Part shown: one piece after another, positions 32,222-42,779 of the stretch
Position numbering within the stretch: the stretch's first letter is position 1
Layout of the letters: every line of letters starts with the position of its first letter
Assembly: GCA_020744225.1 (NCBI GenBank)
Contig: JAGMWG010000005.1
Location: forward strand, 248,001-312,000
DNA: 64,000 nt
Direction of reading: 5' to 3'
Source of the DNA: Paraphoma chrysanthemicola
Taxonomy: Eukaryota; Ascomycota; Dothideomycetes; Pleosporales; Phaeosphaeriaceae
Translations under genes and position numbers: made by a program
Notes under the pieces: model-generated
Told to the model about the DNA's origin: nothing
The model's input: only the letters and a program-made list of their open reading frames with translations
The model's database searches: none

Positions 32222-34135
32222 ATGTTGAGACCACAATCGACTGCGACTCGCGAGGTTGTCTCGCTCGACGGACTCTGGAACTTTGAAGTTGTCCGCACAA
32301 TTCTACTTGCGGAGAGTGACAGTACGTGGACTAGGCGACTGTCGAATAAGACACAAGTACCGGTTCCTGCAAGCTATAACGACATTTTTCTTGACTACGA
32401 TATTCGCAACCACGTCGGCTGGGTCAAATATCAGCGGCAAGTACGGGTCCCGCGTGGCTGGCAAGGGACTCGCTACTTTGTCCGATGCGACGCAGCCACA
32501 CATCATGGAAGAATCTATGTGAACGACAAGTTGATCGCTGACCACCACGGCGGCTATACACCATTCGATGCTGATATAACCGATATCGTGGGGTTAGGAC
32601 AGGAGTTTCAACTTACCATTGCAGTCAGCAGCGAGTTGACCAACGAGACCATTCCGCCTGGCAAGGTCACTTCACTCCCAGACGGCCGTAAGAAACAGAC
32701 TTATATGCACGATTTCTTCAATTACTCCGGGCTCTCGCGGTCTGTATGGCTTTACTCGGTACCCGAGCAGTACATTTCCGACATTTCTATCAACACCGAT
32801 GTGGACTGGGACGAGCAAGATGGCATAATACACTATCATGTTGAGTTGGCGTCCCCATCATCCTCCCAGGAATTCAGCTGTCACGTTTCGGTACGAGACG
32901 AGCAAGGAATCGAAGTTGCCTTTGGCGAAGGCCTCGAAAATGCTGTCAGAATTCCCTCGGCTCATCTGTGGCAGCCGGGCGCGGCCTATCTGTACGATGT
33001 CATAATACAACTCTCACGGTCAAGCGACAAATCTCCACTAGACGTATATCAAGTCAATACTGGTATACGGACTATAGAGGTACGGGGATCACAGTTTCTC
33101 ATCAACAATAAGCCATTTTACTTTACTGGCTTCGGGAAGCACGAAGATTCGGCGATCCGAGGCAAAGGCCATGACCCTGCTAACATGGTGCACGACTTTC
33201 AGCTCCTCGATTGGATTGGTGCAAACTCTTTCCGTACTGCACATTATCCATATGCGGAAGAGGTCTTGGACTATGCTGATCGACAAGGCATAGTTGTGAT
33301 TGACGAGACAGCTGCTGTGGGGTTGAACCTCGGGGTCTCATCTGGTCTGTTCGGAAACAAGGTAAGCAACCCTTTCCATTGCGACCCTCCATTGGTACTA
33401 ACTACTCGTCTACAGGCTCCAAGTAGCTTTGCTCCGGATGCTTTCAACGACAAGACCAGACAAGCCCACGAAGATGGCATTCGTGAGCTGATCGCTCGAG
33501 ACAAGAATCATCCATGTATCGTGATGTGGTCGATTGCGAACGAACCTGCATCCCATGAGGCAGGTGCCAGAGAATATTTTGAGCCTCTTGTCAAAGTCAC
33601 TCGGAGTCTCGACAAGCGACCCGTATGCTTTGCCAACTTTGGCCTCGCAACGTCGGAGAAGGACCGCATTTCAGACATGTTCGATGTATTGTGTCTCAAT
33701 CGCTACTATGGTTGGTACGAGACTTGTGGTGACATAGAATTGGCAGAGCAAGAGCTTGAGAAGGATCTCGTCGGATGGCAAACGAAATACCGAAAGCCGA
33801 TGATAATGACCGAGTACGGCGCAGACGCCATTGCTGGACTCCATTCGGCAATGGTGACGCCATGGAGCGAAGAGTTCCAAGCCGACATTCTCGAACTCTA
33901 CCATCGAGTGTTCGATCGCGTCGAGTGCATGATTGGTGAGCACGTGTGGAACTTTGCAGACTTTCAGACCAGTCAACACGTATTCAGGGTGGACGGAAAC
34001 AAGAAGGGCGTTTTCACTAGAGATAGAAAACCTAAAGTCTCAGCTCAGGTATTGCGACGCCGTTGGCGATTAGAAGGGGTTGGTAGACCAGAGACGGTCA
34101 CAGCGGGCACTACGGTCCTGGGTCGTATAAATTAG
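32222..34135 (+). CDS. Beta-glucuronidase, glycoside hydrolase family 2
   Basis: Hydrolyses beta-D-glucuronides. The 637-codon frame contains a probable 54-bp intron (33,362-33,415; GTAAGC...TACTAAC...TACAG) that is a multiple of three and has no stop. Removal gives 619 residues, close to the 603 of bacterial UidA. The GH2 sandwich, immunoglobulin-like and TIM-barrel domains follow in order. The acid/base is E423 (IANEP), the nucleophile E513 (MTEYGAD), and the glucuronate-recognising N-x-K motif is N575/K577 (GNKKG). This motif separates glucuronidases from other GH2 enzymes. No signal peptide is evident, so it is probably intracellular and dependent on the adjacent transporter. Bacterial-to-fungal transfer of gus genes has been proposed in the literature; this copy has a fungal-type intron. 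Confidence 0.93.
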   Translation: MLRPQSTATREVVSLDGLWNFEVVRTILLAESDSTWTRRLSNKTQVPVPASYNDIFLDYDIRNHVGWVKYQRQVRVPRGWQGTRYFVRCDAATHHGRIYVNDKLIADHHGGYTPFDADITDIVGLGQEFQLTIAVSSELTNETIPPGKVTSLPDGRKKQTYMHDFFNYSGLSRSVWLYSVPEQYISDISINTDVDWDEQDGIIHYHVELASPSSSQEFSCHVSVRDEQGIEVAFGEGLENAVRIPSAHLWQPGAAYLYDVIIQLSRSSDKSPLDVYQVNTGIRTIEVRGSQFLINNKPFYFTGFGKHEDSAIRGKGHDPANMVHDFQLLDWIGANSFRTAHYPYAEEVLDYADRQGIVVIDETAAVGLNLGVSSGLFGNKVSNPFHCDPPLVLTTRLQAPSSFAPDAFNDKTRQAHEDGIRELIARDKNHPCIVMWSIANEPASHEAGAREYFEPLVKVTRSLDKRPVCFANFGLATSEKDRISDMFDVLCLNRYYGWYETCGDIELAEQELEKDLVGWQTKYRKPMIMTEYGADAIAGLHSAMVTPWSEEFQADILELYHRVFDRVECMIGEHVWNFADFQTSQHVFRVDGNKKGVFTRDRKPKVSAQVLRRRWRLEGVGRPETVTAGTTVLGRIN

Positions 34136-34628
34136 TATACTTTTATGCTCTATACACACATCTATGAATATCCTTATGATTATATATCTTCTCAGTAAAA
34201 AGTAAGTTTCAACTGCTTGACAAGAGATATTAGAGCAGTGACGAGTAAGTTGCGTAGTTGTGACCTGCAATGCCAGACCCTAAATCCTGTACATCAGGAT
34301 GTACATGGCCGGCGTTGCACCACAGGACACGTACGAATGGCGGGATGGAAGAGGGGGAAACGTGACCGTGTACGAGGCAGGAAAATCTTAGGGCAGGTTT
34401 AGCAATAGATTGCAATAGGTTGCCACGGGCCGACGGTGAAAGACGGACATTGAAATCATGTATTAGATTCTCAGGTAGCCCTGTTGCCTCTTCTGTAAAC
34501 GACGATTGAACTCGCAATTATAACCTGTACTCCAAGGCCCATATGTGTCCCATGAAAGGGAACACTTGACAAACGCAAACTGAGATGATGAGATGCCTGG
34601 ACAATGCTCTAGTGGTGGCGCGTAAAAA
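34136..34628. other. Convergent intergenic region
   Basis: 493 bp between the 3' ends of the glucuronidase (plus) and the Rab5 gene (minus). Nothing beyond untranslated sequence was recognised. Confidence 0.5.
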
Positions 34629-35477
34629 TCAGCAGTTGCAGCCGCCCGGCCCCTGGGTCTGGTTGGCTTCGGGCCGGAGGTTGACGCCCTGTCGTTGCTG
34701 GCCTGGACGCAGGTTGCGTGGGCCGGCCTGGTCGAGCGGCAGCTTCTTCGCGATGGCCGTGAACAGCTCACGGACGTTTTCACTCGTCTTAGCAGACGTT
34801 TCGAAGAAGAGGAGACCGGCCTCGCGGGCGTACTGCTCGGCGTCGGCCGTCTGAATGGCGCGCTTGTCGGGCGACTCGGTCACCAGGTCAAGCTTGTTGC
34901 CGGCTAGGGCGATGATGATGTTCTCGTTGGCTTGGCGCTGGAGCTCCTTAACCCACGCTTTGGCCTTGTCGAGCGACGCCTGGGGGAAGTCAGTATTCGT
35001 TATCGTGGCGGGCGGCTTTGCACGCGCGCAGGGCCACTCACAGCCTGTGTGATGTCGTATACGACGACTGCGCAGTTTGCGTTCCGGTAGTACATGGGCG
35101 CGAGCGACTTGTAGCGCTCCTGGCCGGCCGTGTCCCAGATCTCAAACTTGACGGTTGTGTTCTCGTCGAGGGCGATGGTCTGCGTGAGGAAGGCGGCGCC
35201 GATGGTGGATTCTCGGTAGTCATCGAACTGGTCCTTGACGAAACGCAGCACGAGCGACGACTGGGGCGCGGTCAGTGATGTGCATTCATGCTGTCGCACA
35301 GCAGCTGCCTGGATGTAGTAGGCTGGCGCACCTTTCCGACGGCGGACTCGCCTGCGCAGGTTAGCATGACGTCTCCAGCAGAAGCACTTCGCACGAGTAC
35401 GGACCGAGCAACACCAGCTTGAATTGCGCGAACCTGGAGCCTCCAGGCCGCTGTCCCTGCTGCACTCTGGCGGCCAT
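34629..35477 (-). CDS. ypt5: Rab5-family small GTPase (Ypt5/Vps21)
   Basis: Early-endosome GTPase controlling vesicle tethering and fusion. Exons: 35,477-35,405, 35,351-35,332, 35,260-35,042 and 34,979-34,629, giving 220 residues. G1 P-loop GESAVGKS is assembled across three exons. Switch I region RESTIGAAFLTQ, G3 WDTAGQE, G4 GNKLD and G5 ETSAK are all present. The protein ends GGCNC, a CXC geranylgeranylation signal. The effector sequence and length are those of Rab5, not other Rabs. The second exon is only 20 bp. The start ATG at 35,477 gives the usual short hydrophilic leader before FKLVLLG. The gene is divergent from SAC1 with 296 bp between start codons. Confidence 0.95.
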
Positions 35478-35773
35478 GGGGGGCAGTGACGCGGCGCGGG
35501 CGGACGGGTGTGGGTGTGGGTGCGGGTGCGGGCGCGGAATGTGTGGGCGTGCGAGGACGTGTGAGGCGTGCAGGGAGACCTGTGGCGGGCACGGGCGAGG
35601 GTGGTTGATAGAAGTGGTTGATAGAGGAGGTGTTGCTGCGTTGAAGACGGATGATACCGCACTGCGCACGGGCCGCGTGGGAGCGATGACGATGTTTCAA
35701 CATATGCACACGCACGTCGCCAGCACCAGCACCAGCACTGAGCACTGCTGAAGCCGCTGCGACAGCCCCCGCC
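35478..35773. promoter_or_regulatory. Bidirectional promoter between Rab5 and SAC1 genes
   Basis: 296 bp between two divergent start codons, GC-rich and with a run of GTGGGTGTGGGTGCGGG type repeats near 35,510-35,540. Both genes must be initiated from here. No individual factor site is claimed. Confidence 0.5.
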
Positions 35774-37940
35774 ATGGTCGCCGCCGCCCTCCCGTACCAC
35801 GACATCAATGTTCACTCTTCGCCCTCGCACTACGCCTTCTCATCGCCCTCATCGCCCGCCGCGCCCACGCTCGTCGTCGACCGCCCCTCGGGCGACCTGC
35901 GCCTGCACCATGGCAAGCTGCTGGGCTCCAAGCGCGTGTCGAGCATTGCCGGCATCCTCGGCCTCATCAAGCTGCGGCTCGACAAGTACATCATCGTCAT
36001 CACCAAGGCCGAGCGCGTCGGTCGCATCAAGGGCCACATGATCTACCGCGTCGTCGCGACCGAGTTCCTGCCCCTGCGCGAGCGCCCGCTGCACGACCCC
36101 GACGAGGACAGCTACCTCGCCTTGCTCAAGGCCCTCATCAAGTCGTCGCCGCTCTTCTTCTCCTACTCGTTCGACATCACCAACACCTTCCAGCGCCAGG
36201 CCCACGCCGACCCCCTCACGCCGCTCTGGAAGCGCGCCGACGACCGCTTCTTCTGGAACCGCTTCGTGCAGAGCGACCTTGTCGACTTCCGCGGCGGCCT
36301 CGCCAACAGCTACGCCCGCCACTCGAGTGGCCAGCAGCCCGATGTCGACCCCTACATCCTGCCCGTCATGTACGGCATGCTGGAGATCAAGAACACGGCC
36401 ATCAAGGGCACGCCGCTGACCTTTGTCCTCATCACGCGCCGCTCGCGACTCAAGGCTGGCACCCGCTACTTTTCGCGCGGCATCGACGAGAACGGCAACG
36501 TGTCCAACTTCAACGAGACGGAGCAGACCATCATCCTGAACGATAGCGCCTCGGGCGGCCCCGGCGGTTTCGGCTCGAACCAAAACGGTGCAGTCGGCGG
36601 CAGTGCAGGCAAAGAGACGCAGGTCCTCGCCTACGTGCAGACCAGGGGCAGTGTACCCGTCTACTGGGCCGAGATCAACACACTCAAGTACACGCCCAAG
36701 CTGCAGGTGCGCAGCGTAGACACGGCCGTCGCTGCGGCGAAGAAGCACTTTGCCGAGCAGATACGCTTGTACGGCGACAACTGGCTCGTCAATCTGGTTA
36801 ACCAAAAGGGCCGCGAGCAGCGCGTCAAGGAGGCCTACGAGCAAATGGTAGAACAGCTGGTAAACTCGCCAACAGAAAATACCGAGGGCGACAGGATCAC
36901 CCCAGAGAAGTTCCACATCATCGAACCCAGCAACGCCCAAACATCCTACGATCGCCTGCACTACGTTTACTTTGACTTTCATAACGAGACCAAAGGGCTG
37001 CAATGGCATCGTGCGAAGCTGCTCATGGACCAGCTGGAGCCGCACGTGCTGAAGCATGGTTATTTCCGCGGCGTTGACATGCCGGGAGACGCCGGTCGTG
37101 TTGAGGTCCGGCGGCACCAGACTGCTGTCGTGCGGACCAACTGCATGGACTGTCTCGACCGCACCAACGTGGTGCAGAGCATGATTGGCCGTTACATTCT
37201 GTCACGCATGCTCATCGATCTCGGGCTGATGCGTGAGGGCGAGAGTGCTGAGGAAGACAAAGCATTCGAGTTCTTATTCCGTAATGTGTGGGCCGACAAC
37301 GCCGATGTCGTGTCAAGATCATACTCGGGCACAGGCGCTCTCAAGACAGATTTTACAAGGCTGGGTGTACGAACCAAGCAGGGTGCGCTCCAAGACCTCA
37401 ACAACTCCATCACTCGCTATTGCTTGAACAACTTCAGGGATGGGCCGCGACAAGATGCCTTCGATTTGTTTCTGGGCAATTACTTACCGAGCGACACTGG
37501 AATAGGCGGACAGCTGCTGTTTGCCGATCGACGACCAATCTTCATCCAAGCTATACCCTACATCCTGGCAGCTAGCATCTTCTTCATCCTGGTCGGGAGT
37601 CTGACGAGGAGGGCTCCTGATGCAGCGACGTGGCCATTACGACTACTGATGCTCATCAGCTTGCTTACTGCTGCAGCATGCTTGAATTTCATCTGGAGCA
37701 ATGGTACCCTATACGTGAGTTCGCGCATCGTATGTTCACATGGCATAAAGCTGACTAGTCTTTCAGGTTAATTGGCCCAAGCTTAATCGCCAGCCCCCTC
37801 AGATTGAGGCCTATCAAGAAAAGCTGTCCAAGGTCTCCCAGAATCCCGTTGTTGGGTCACTGGTCGGCACAAGACACGAGCGAGGTAAGAGTGACGCACG
37901 ATTGCTAGGTTTGGAGGAAGGAAAGAAGAGAATTGAGTAG
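35774..37940 (+). CDS. SAC1: Phosphoinositide phosphatase SAC1
   Basis: ER/Golgi membrane phosphatase that removes phosphate from PI4P and related lipids. Exons 35,774-37,714 and 37,767-37,940 give 704 residues. The intron (52 bp, GTGAGT...TTTCAG) joins WSNGTLY to VNWPKLN. The SAC domain has the catalytic motif C-x5-R-T as CMDCLDRTN, with Cys457. Two hydrophobic segments near the C-terminus (about residues 597-613 and 622-640) match the membrane hairpin of Sac1. A glycine-rich insert at about residues 255-275 (ASGGPGGFGSNQNG) is low complexity. The start follows a good CCGCCATGG context. Confidence 0.95.
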
Positions 37941-38243
37941 ACTCGCGGCGGCGATTGCTCGTTGTATCCACTCCTAGTGGTGCAGTGTTTAGACTTGGCA
38001 TGCTTTGCATGTATAGAATTGTAACTATAGTATACGCTTGTCCGGTCTTGCCGTGGTGGTTACGACCATAGCGTGACAATGAAAGTATCAGACTTTGGAA
38101 AAGATCTTGTCGAATATCGCATTGAAGGGATTACAAGAAGTGGTATTACAGATAATTGGGGTATCACAGGCGCTGGGGAAATAAGAGCCACCATCGTACC
38201 TCTTGAGGCCGTGGAGCAAGCGGACATCGAGACAGACCAACGT
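37941..38243. other. Convergent intergenic region
   Basis: 303 bp between the SAC1 stop and the stop of the minus-strand hypothetical gene. Nothing else was recognised. Confidence 0.45.
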
Positions 38244-38849
38244 TCAACAAGACACGTGCACCACTGGCAATACTACCACGTCGAACTCGTTGTCCACACT
38301 CTCTTCTTCCTGGCCAATTGCCTCTTGCAGCAGCTGTTCGTCTTCGCCGTACTTCCCGCCCACAAAGTCCCAGCCATCCCCCTCTAGTCGTGCTCTTAAC
38401 CGCTCACGGTTGGAGCTGGCAGCCCTGCGAAGCAGAGGCGCCCAGTCGCCGTCTTTTGTGCTTCCTTCCCGTGGCAGGGCCTCGCTTTCAACTTCCCAAT
38501 CATCGAAATCAGGCAAAATCCATAGATCAGATTCATTGGCAATGCCGTTTGCCATATTCAGATTGAGACATGTACTTTGGTGAAGTTCTGTGTGATGGGC
38601 TTGCAGGCGACTGCGTTTTGTCTGCGGGAGCCACGAGGGACTCGTAGTACCTCGCGCCAGCTTGATGCTTGGTGAAGATGGGCATGCGCTGTCTGCTGCG
38701 CTTTTGCGCTTGTTCGTGCCTCGGGCGGGTGAACCCACGCGAAAAATGGTGGCGCGTGATAAGATCATGCCGTGAACAACATCAGACAGGTCGTAGCTCC
38801 TGCCGGAGTCGTCACGCGAGCGAGTAGTACCGGAGCCCGGGTCGTCCAT
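38244..38849 (-). CDS. Hypothetical protein
   Basis: 201 residues from the ATG at 38,849 (MDDPGSG). An ATG 37 codons upstream (38,960) is also in frame and cannot be excluded. No known domain was recognised. The N-terminal half is Ser/Arg-rich and looks disordered, with a possible nuclear localisation signal (KRKS, KRSR). The C-terminal half is acidic with a WILPDFDDWEVESEALPREG segment and a helical stretch RERLRARLEGDGWDFV, which look like short conserved motifs. A real gene is likely from codon structure, but the function is unknown. Confidence 0.55.
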   Translation of the reverse strand: MDDPGSGTTRSRDDSGRSYDLSDVVHGMILSRATIFRVGSPARGTNKRKSAADSACPSSPSIKLARGTTSPSWLPQTKRSRLQAHHTELHQSTCLNLNMANGIANESDLWILPDFDDWEVESEALPREGSTKDGDWAPLLRRAASSNRERLRARLEGDGWDFVGGKYGEDEQLLQEAIGQEEESVDNEFDVVVLPVVHVSC

Positions 38850-39566
38850 TGTTGCTGATGCTGAGTGTGTGGGGCTCAGAGTGCGGCGGGGGTGCGGAGA
38901 CGGAGAGTGTTTGATATTGTGGTCTCGTTCCAAATCGGTCGCTGCATGGAAGAGCTGCAAATGATTATGAAGATGAAAGTGGAGCGGGAAGGTCGAGTGG
39001 CGCGCAACTGATATGGCTGCCTGGCAGAAGAGTCACCCAATGACGTCGCGTGGCAGTGCTGACGTGGAAATGTCTGAGATGTGTATGAAGCAAGGAAAGA
39101 GCAGGAAGGGACATGTGAGAGACGGAAAAGGAGAGATATGGTGCGAGGTACGAGGCGCGAGTATCGTGTGCAGTGACGCCGTGCAGGCTGCCAGTGCGGA
39201 TGCTGTTATGGTACCGTGACGGTAGAGGCAAGAACGGCCGGATGCGGCTTCTGCTGTTCTGGACTGCGATGCAGCATAAGCAACGTGTGCTCCATGGTTC
39301 ACTGATCACGGCTGGGGGGTTCGTGGTCGACCTGCCAAGCGCCTCTGGTTGAGCCCAAGCGCAACACGCTGCTCTGATAACGAGATGCAGGATCATGGTG
39401 GACAATGTTGAGAGTCGCGAAGAGTTCCCGGATCCAGCACAAGCCGCGGAAATAGCCGAGCGTCCTCCGTCCTCCGTCATGGAGCTCTGCTGGAAATCTT
39501 CCACGAGCTCGACGACCATCCACTCCCGTCGATCTCCATCCTCGCCATTTCTGGAGGCAGCCCACG
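38850..39566. other. Intergenic region upstream of MIC60
   Basis: 717 bp between divergent genes. Minus-strand frames here overlap the MIC60 start and look like shadows. Confidence 0.45.
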
Positions 39567-41555
39567 ATGCTGCGCGCCTCCATTGCCCGAGGCAGTTCTG
39601 CCGCCCGGCCATTGGCCCGCTCTGCGCGACCGCAATGGCGCATACTGCAGCGCTGCTACGCCGACAACAAGTCTGGCGAGACGGCCATCCCCAACCCTGC
39701 GCCCGCCGTCACGCCCTCCATCTCGGCCGCAAAGCCTGCCTCGACTGAGATTCCCGCATCAGACATCCCCAAGCCGCCCCCGGCGCCTGCGACGACCACG
39801 ATCGCTTCCGCCGCATCGCGCTCCGCCCCCGTCGAGCTGCCCACTACCACTCCTCCTACCGGCCCCGGGTCTGCGAGCGTTGCGCCCAACCCCAAGCAGC
39901 CCAAGAAGCCCAAGAAGGGAAGGCTGCGGCGCCTCTTGCTTTGGCTGACCATCCTGTCTGGCCTCGGCTACGCGGGCGGCGTATGGTACTCGCTGGTGTC
40001 AGACAATTTCCACGACTTCTTCACCGAATACGTGCCCTTTGGCGAGGATGCCGTAGCCTACTTCGAGGAGCGCGAGTTCCGCCGCCGGTTCCCCGGCCGC
40101 GCAGGCCAGCCGAGGCTGCATCCGCAGATTTCGGGTGAGAACAAGGTCACCATCCCCGGTAAGAGCGGCTTGAGTGCGCGCGTTGCAGACGAGGGCCACA
40201 GCGATCTCGGGTCCAGGGGCCCGCACGTGAGCGCCGTCGCCGACAACAAGCCCTCGTCGGCAGGCGCGCAGCCCAAGGTCGGCTCCGACACGCCCGCTGC
40301 AACCCCACCCAAGAACACGCAGGAGAAGAAGCAGGAGCAGGCCCAGCGCGAGAAGCCCACCGCCTCGCCATCGCACCCGGACAAGGCCGAGCTCAAGGCG
40401 GAAGCTGCCAGCCCAGCCCAAGCCAAGTCCATCACCCAGCTCGACCACCTTGCCGTGCCTGCTGCGAACGAAGCCGTTGTACAAGATGTGGTCAAGATCG
40501 TGAACGACATCATCACCGTCATCAATGCTGATAGTGCACACGACGGCCGGTACAACTCAGCCCTCGACAAGGCCAAGTCCGAGCTCGGGCGTGTCGTCTC
40601 GGACATCAACCTAATGAAGGCCAACCTGCGGAAGGAGTCCGAGGACAAGATCAAGGCTGCGCATGCCGAGTTTGAGGCTGCTAGCAGGGAGCTCGTCCAG
40701 CGGCTGGATCACCAGATGCACGCCCAGGAGACCCACTGGAAAGAAGAGTACGAGAACGAGCGCGAACGCTTATCGCAGACGTACAAGGACAGGCTGCGCT
40801 CAGAGCTTGATGCTGCTCATAAAGTCTACGAGCAGAAAGTCAAGAACGAGCTTCTTGAACAGAACATTCAGCTCCAAAAGTCCTTCACCGCAAACGTGCG
40901 CGATCGTGTCGAGGCTGAGCGAGACGGCCGTCTAGGCAAGCTCAACGAGCTTTCGTCGTCCGTGCACGAGCTCGAGAAGCTGACGGCTGAGTGGAACTCG
41001 GTCGTGGACGCCAACTTGAAGACACAGCATCTCGTAGTCGCCGTCGAAGCCGTCAAGTCTGCGCTTGAGACACAGGCGACGCCTAAGCCTTTCGTCTCCG
41101 AATTAGCTGCTCTCAAGGAGATCGCGGCTGACGACCCGGTGGTCAGTGCAGCCATTGCTAGCATTAACCCAGCGGCATATCAGCGTGGTATTCCCAGCTC
41201 TGCACTTTTGATTGACCGCTTCCGGCGTGTTGCCGGTGAGGTCAGAAAGGCTGCCCTTCTCCCCGAAGATGCTGGTGTAGCGTCACACATTGCCTCGCTT
41301 GCCATGTCAAAGGTCCTCTTCAAGAAGTCTGGGCTCGCGGTAGGCCAGGATGTTGAAGCGGTTCTTGCTCGCACTGAAGTCCTACTCGAAGAAGGTGACC
41401 TCGACGCCGCGGCACGAGAGATGAACGGCCTACAAGGATGGGCGAAGGTCCTGAGCAAAGACTGGCTGAGCGAGTGTAGAAGAGTGCTCGAGGTGCGGCA
41501 AGCACTGGACGTCATCGCTACCGAGGCGCGGCTGAACAGCTTGCTGATCGATTGA
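39567..41555 (+). CDS. MIC60: MICOS complex subunit MIC60 (mitofilin)
   Basis: Inner mitochondrial membrane protein that forms crista junctions as the core of the MICOS complex. 662 residues, no intron. The N-terminus is an arginine/alanine-rich mitochondrial presequence (MLRASIARGSSAARP). One transmembrane helix lies at about residues 119-143 (LLLWLTILSGLGYAGGVWY). A proline/lysine-rich segment follows, then a long coiled coil (about 330-470). The conserved mitofilin signature is at the C-terminus, around LLEEGDLDAAAREMNGLQGW. The order is that of fungal MIC60 (Fcj1). Confidence 0.95.
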   Translation: MLRASIARGSSAARPLARSARPQWRILQRCYADNKSGETAIPNPAPAVTPSISAAKPASTEIPASDIPKPPPAPATTTIASAASRSAPVELPTTTPPTGPGSASVAPNPKQPKKPKKGRLRRLLLWLTILSGLGYAGGVWYSLVSDNFHDFFTEYVPFGEDAVAYFEEREFRRRFPGRAGQPRLHPQISGENKVTIPGKSGLSARVADEGHSDLGSRGPHVSAVADNKPSSAGAQPKVGSDTPAATPPKNTQEKKQEQAQREKPTASPSHPDKAELKAEAASPAQAKSITQLDHLAVPAANEAVVQDVVKIVNDIITVINADSAHDGRYNSALDKAKSELGRVVSDINLMKANLRKESEDKIKAAHAEFEAASRELVQRLDHQMHAQETHWKEEYENERERLSQTYKDRLRSELDAAHKVYEQKVKNELLEQNIQLQKSFTANVRDRVEAERDGRLGKLNELSSSVHELEKLTAEWNSVVDANLKTQHLVVAVEAVKSALETQATPKPFVSELAALKEIAADDPVVSAAIASINPAAYQRGIPSSALLIDRFRRVAGEVRKAALLPEDAGVASHIASLAMSKVLFKKSGLAVGQDVEAVLARTEVLLEEGDLDAAAREMNGLQGWAKVLSKDWLSECRRVLEVRQALDVIATEARLNSLLID

Positions 41556-42779
41556 GTGCTGTCTCCTTCTTTTGTACTCGTAGACTCATTCTCTAGAGCG
41601 GCTACTTTCCTTCTGTATTCATATGCAAGCGTGTATAGCTTGTACATGTAGTTTGTAAAGTATGCAAATTTGTTCACATCCAGCCGAGTTATGTGCGATT
41701 GTGGAGTTTGAAGGTGTGATACACAAAGATATGTCCTGTGCCACATCTTATGGAAATGCACTCGACGCCTTGGCTTGTATAAGATGTAAATGTACGACTA
41801 AAGAACCGCTCGTGTTCGGTCACGATACCGCACCTTTGCGTCTCTAATATGAGGCCACCTATAGCCTTGAAACCGCTCGTAGAGATGCTGCACATCAACA
41901 ACTTCCATACGACATCTCGTTCGCCACACCCACACGTTGACATAGGAGCAGCGCAAGCATTTCTATGCGCCAGTAAAGCTCTACTGAAATAGCGTGAATT
42001 GTGTCTAGAAGACCTTGAGCGTATTCGAGACTTTGCACCGAGGTCCTACAGGGCACGCGAGGGCCTTTGAGTCTGTCCTACCAGAGAGGCAAAGGTGCAA
42101 TGCAAAGCTATCGGCAAGTCTGAACAAGAACTATAGATATATGTCTAAGCTAGTACACCTAGATCGTGGTAAAAGTCTTGAAGCGTCCTTGTTCCTTGGC
42201 ATTATATGTGACCCAAGCAGTGAATCAAAGGCGCAATACCGCACAGGGTGGTGGGGCTGATCGTGCCGTGTACCAGGTAACATGGTCGACACAAAAGCGA
42301 GCACGAGATGACCAAGAGAAAACAAGCGGGCCAAGTGAAGCTTGCTGACAGCATGGCACGGCTTGTCTATCACGCGAAATGATGTCAAGCTTTCGTGCCT
42401 TCTTATTTGGGCTATAGTGCCTCTCTCCGCTGCGTAGGGCCAACGCCTTGGCCCCGATCCCAAGCACCTTCTGAGCGGTTCTTGATTGAGCCTGCAGCCC
42501 GCGAGCGAATCAGCTTTGCCATTTGTTTGAGTACCAACGTCCTCTATCTGCGTTTTGGTCGCCACTTACCGCGATGAAGCAGTTGCTCGGTGATCCAGCG
42601 GCGCAGTTACGGGCTTGCTCCGAGAACGCACAGGCATTGGCAATGACCTTCCGTTCTGAGGACCGAAAGACGATGAAAGCAGAATGATTGCGACATGTCG
42701 CTGCAATCTTGACGTTTAAATAGGTGTGTATTGCCGCACTCTTTCGTTCGATCTCGCATCTTGTGTTCTGGACCTCAGC
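41556..42779. other. Intergenic region
   Basis: 1,224 bp between MIC60 and the protease gene. Only short overlapping frames on both strands are seen. No RNA gene or repeat was recognised. Confidence 0.45.

Noticed and set aside
35000..35830. 276-codon minus-strand frame with Rab-like C-terminus
   Set aside because: It reads through introns and the promoter of the Rab5 gene. The spliced model explains all conserved motifs.
35849..37117. 422-codon minus-strand open frame
   Set aside because: It is the antisense shadow of the GC-rich SAC1 coding sequence, with valine/glycine-biased composition and no domain.
42726..42779. Upstream in-frame ATG of the sedolisin gene
   Set aside because: It would put 18 hydrophilic residues before the signal peptide. 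The ATG at 42,780 gives a proper secretory start.
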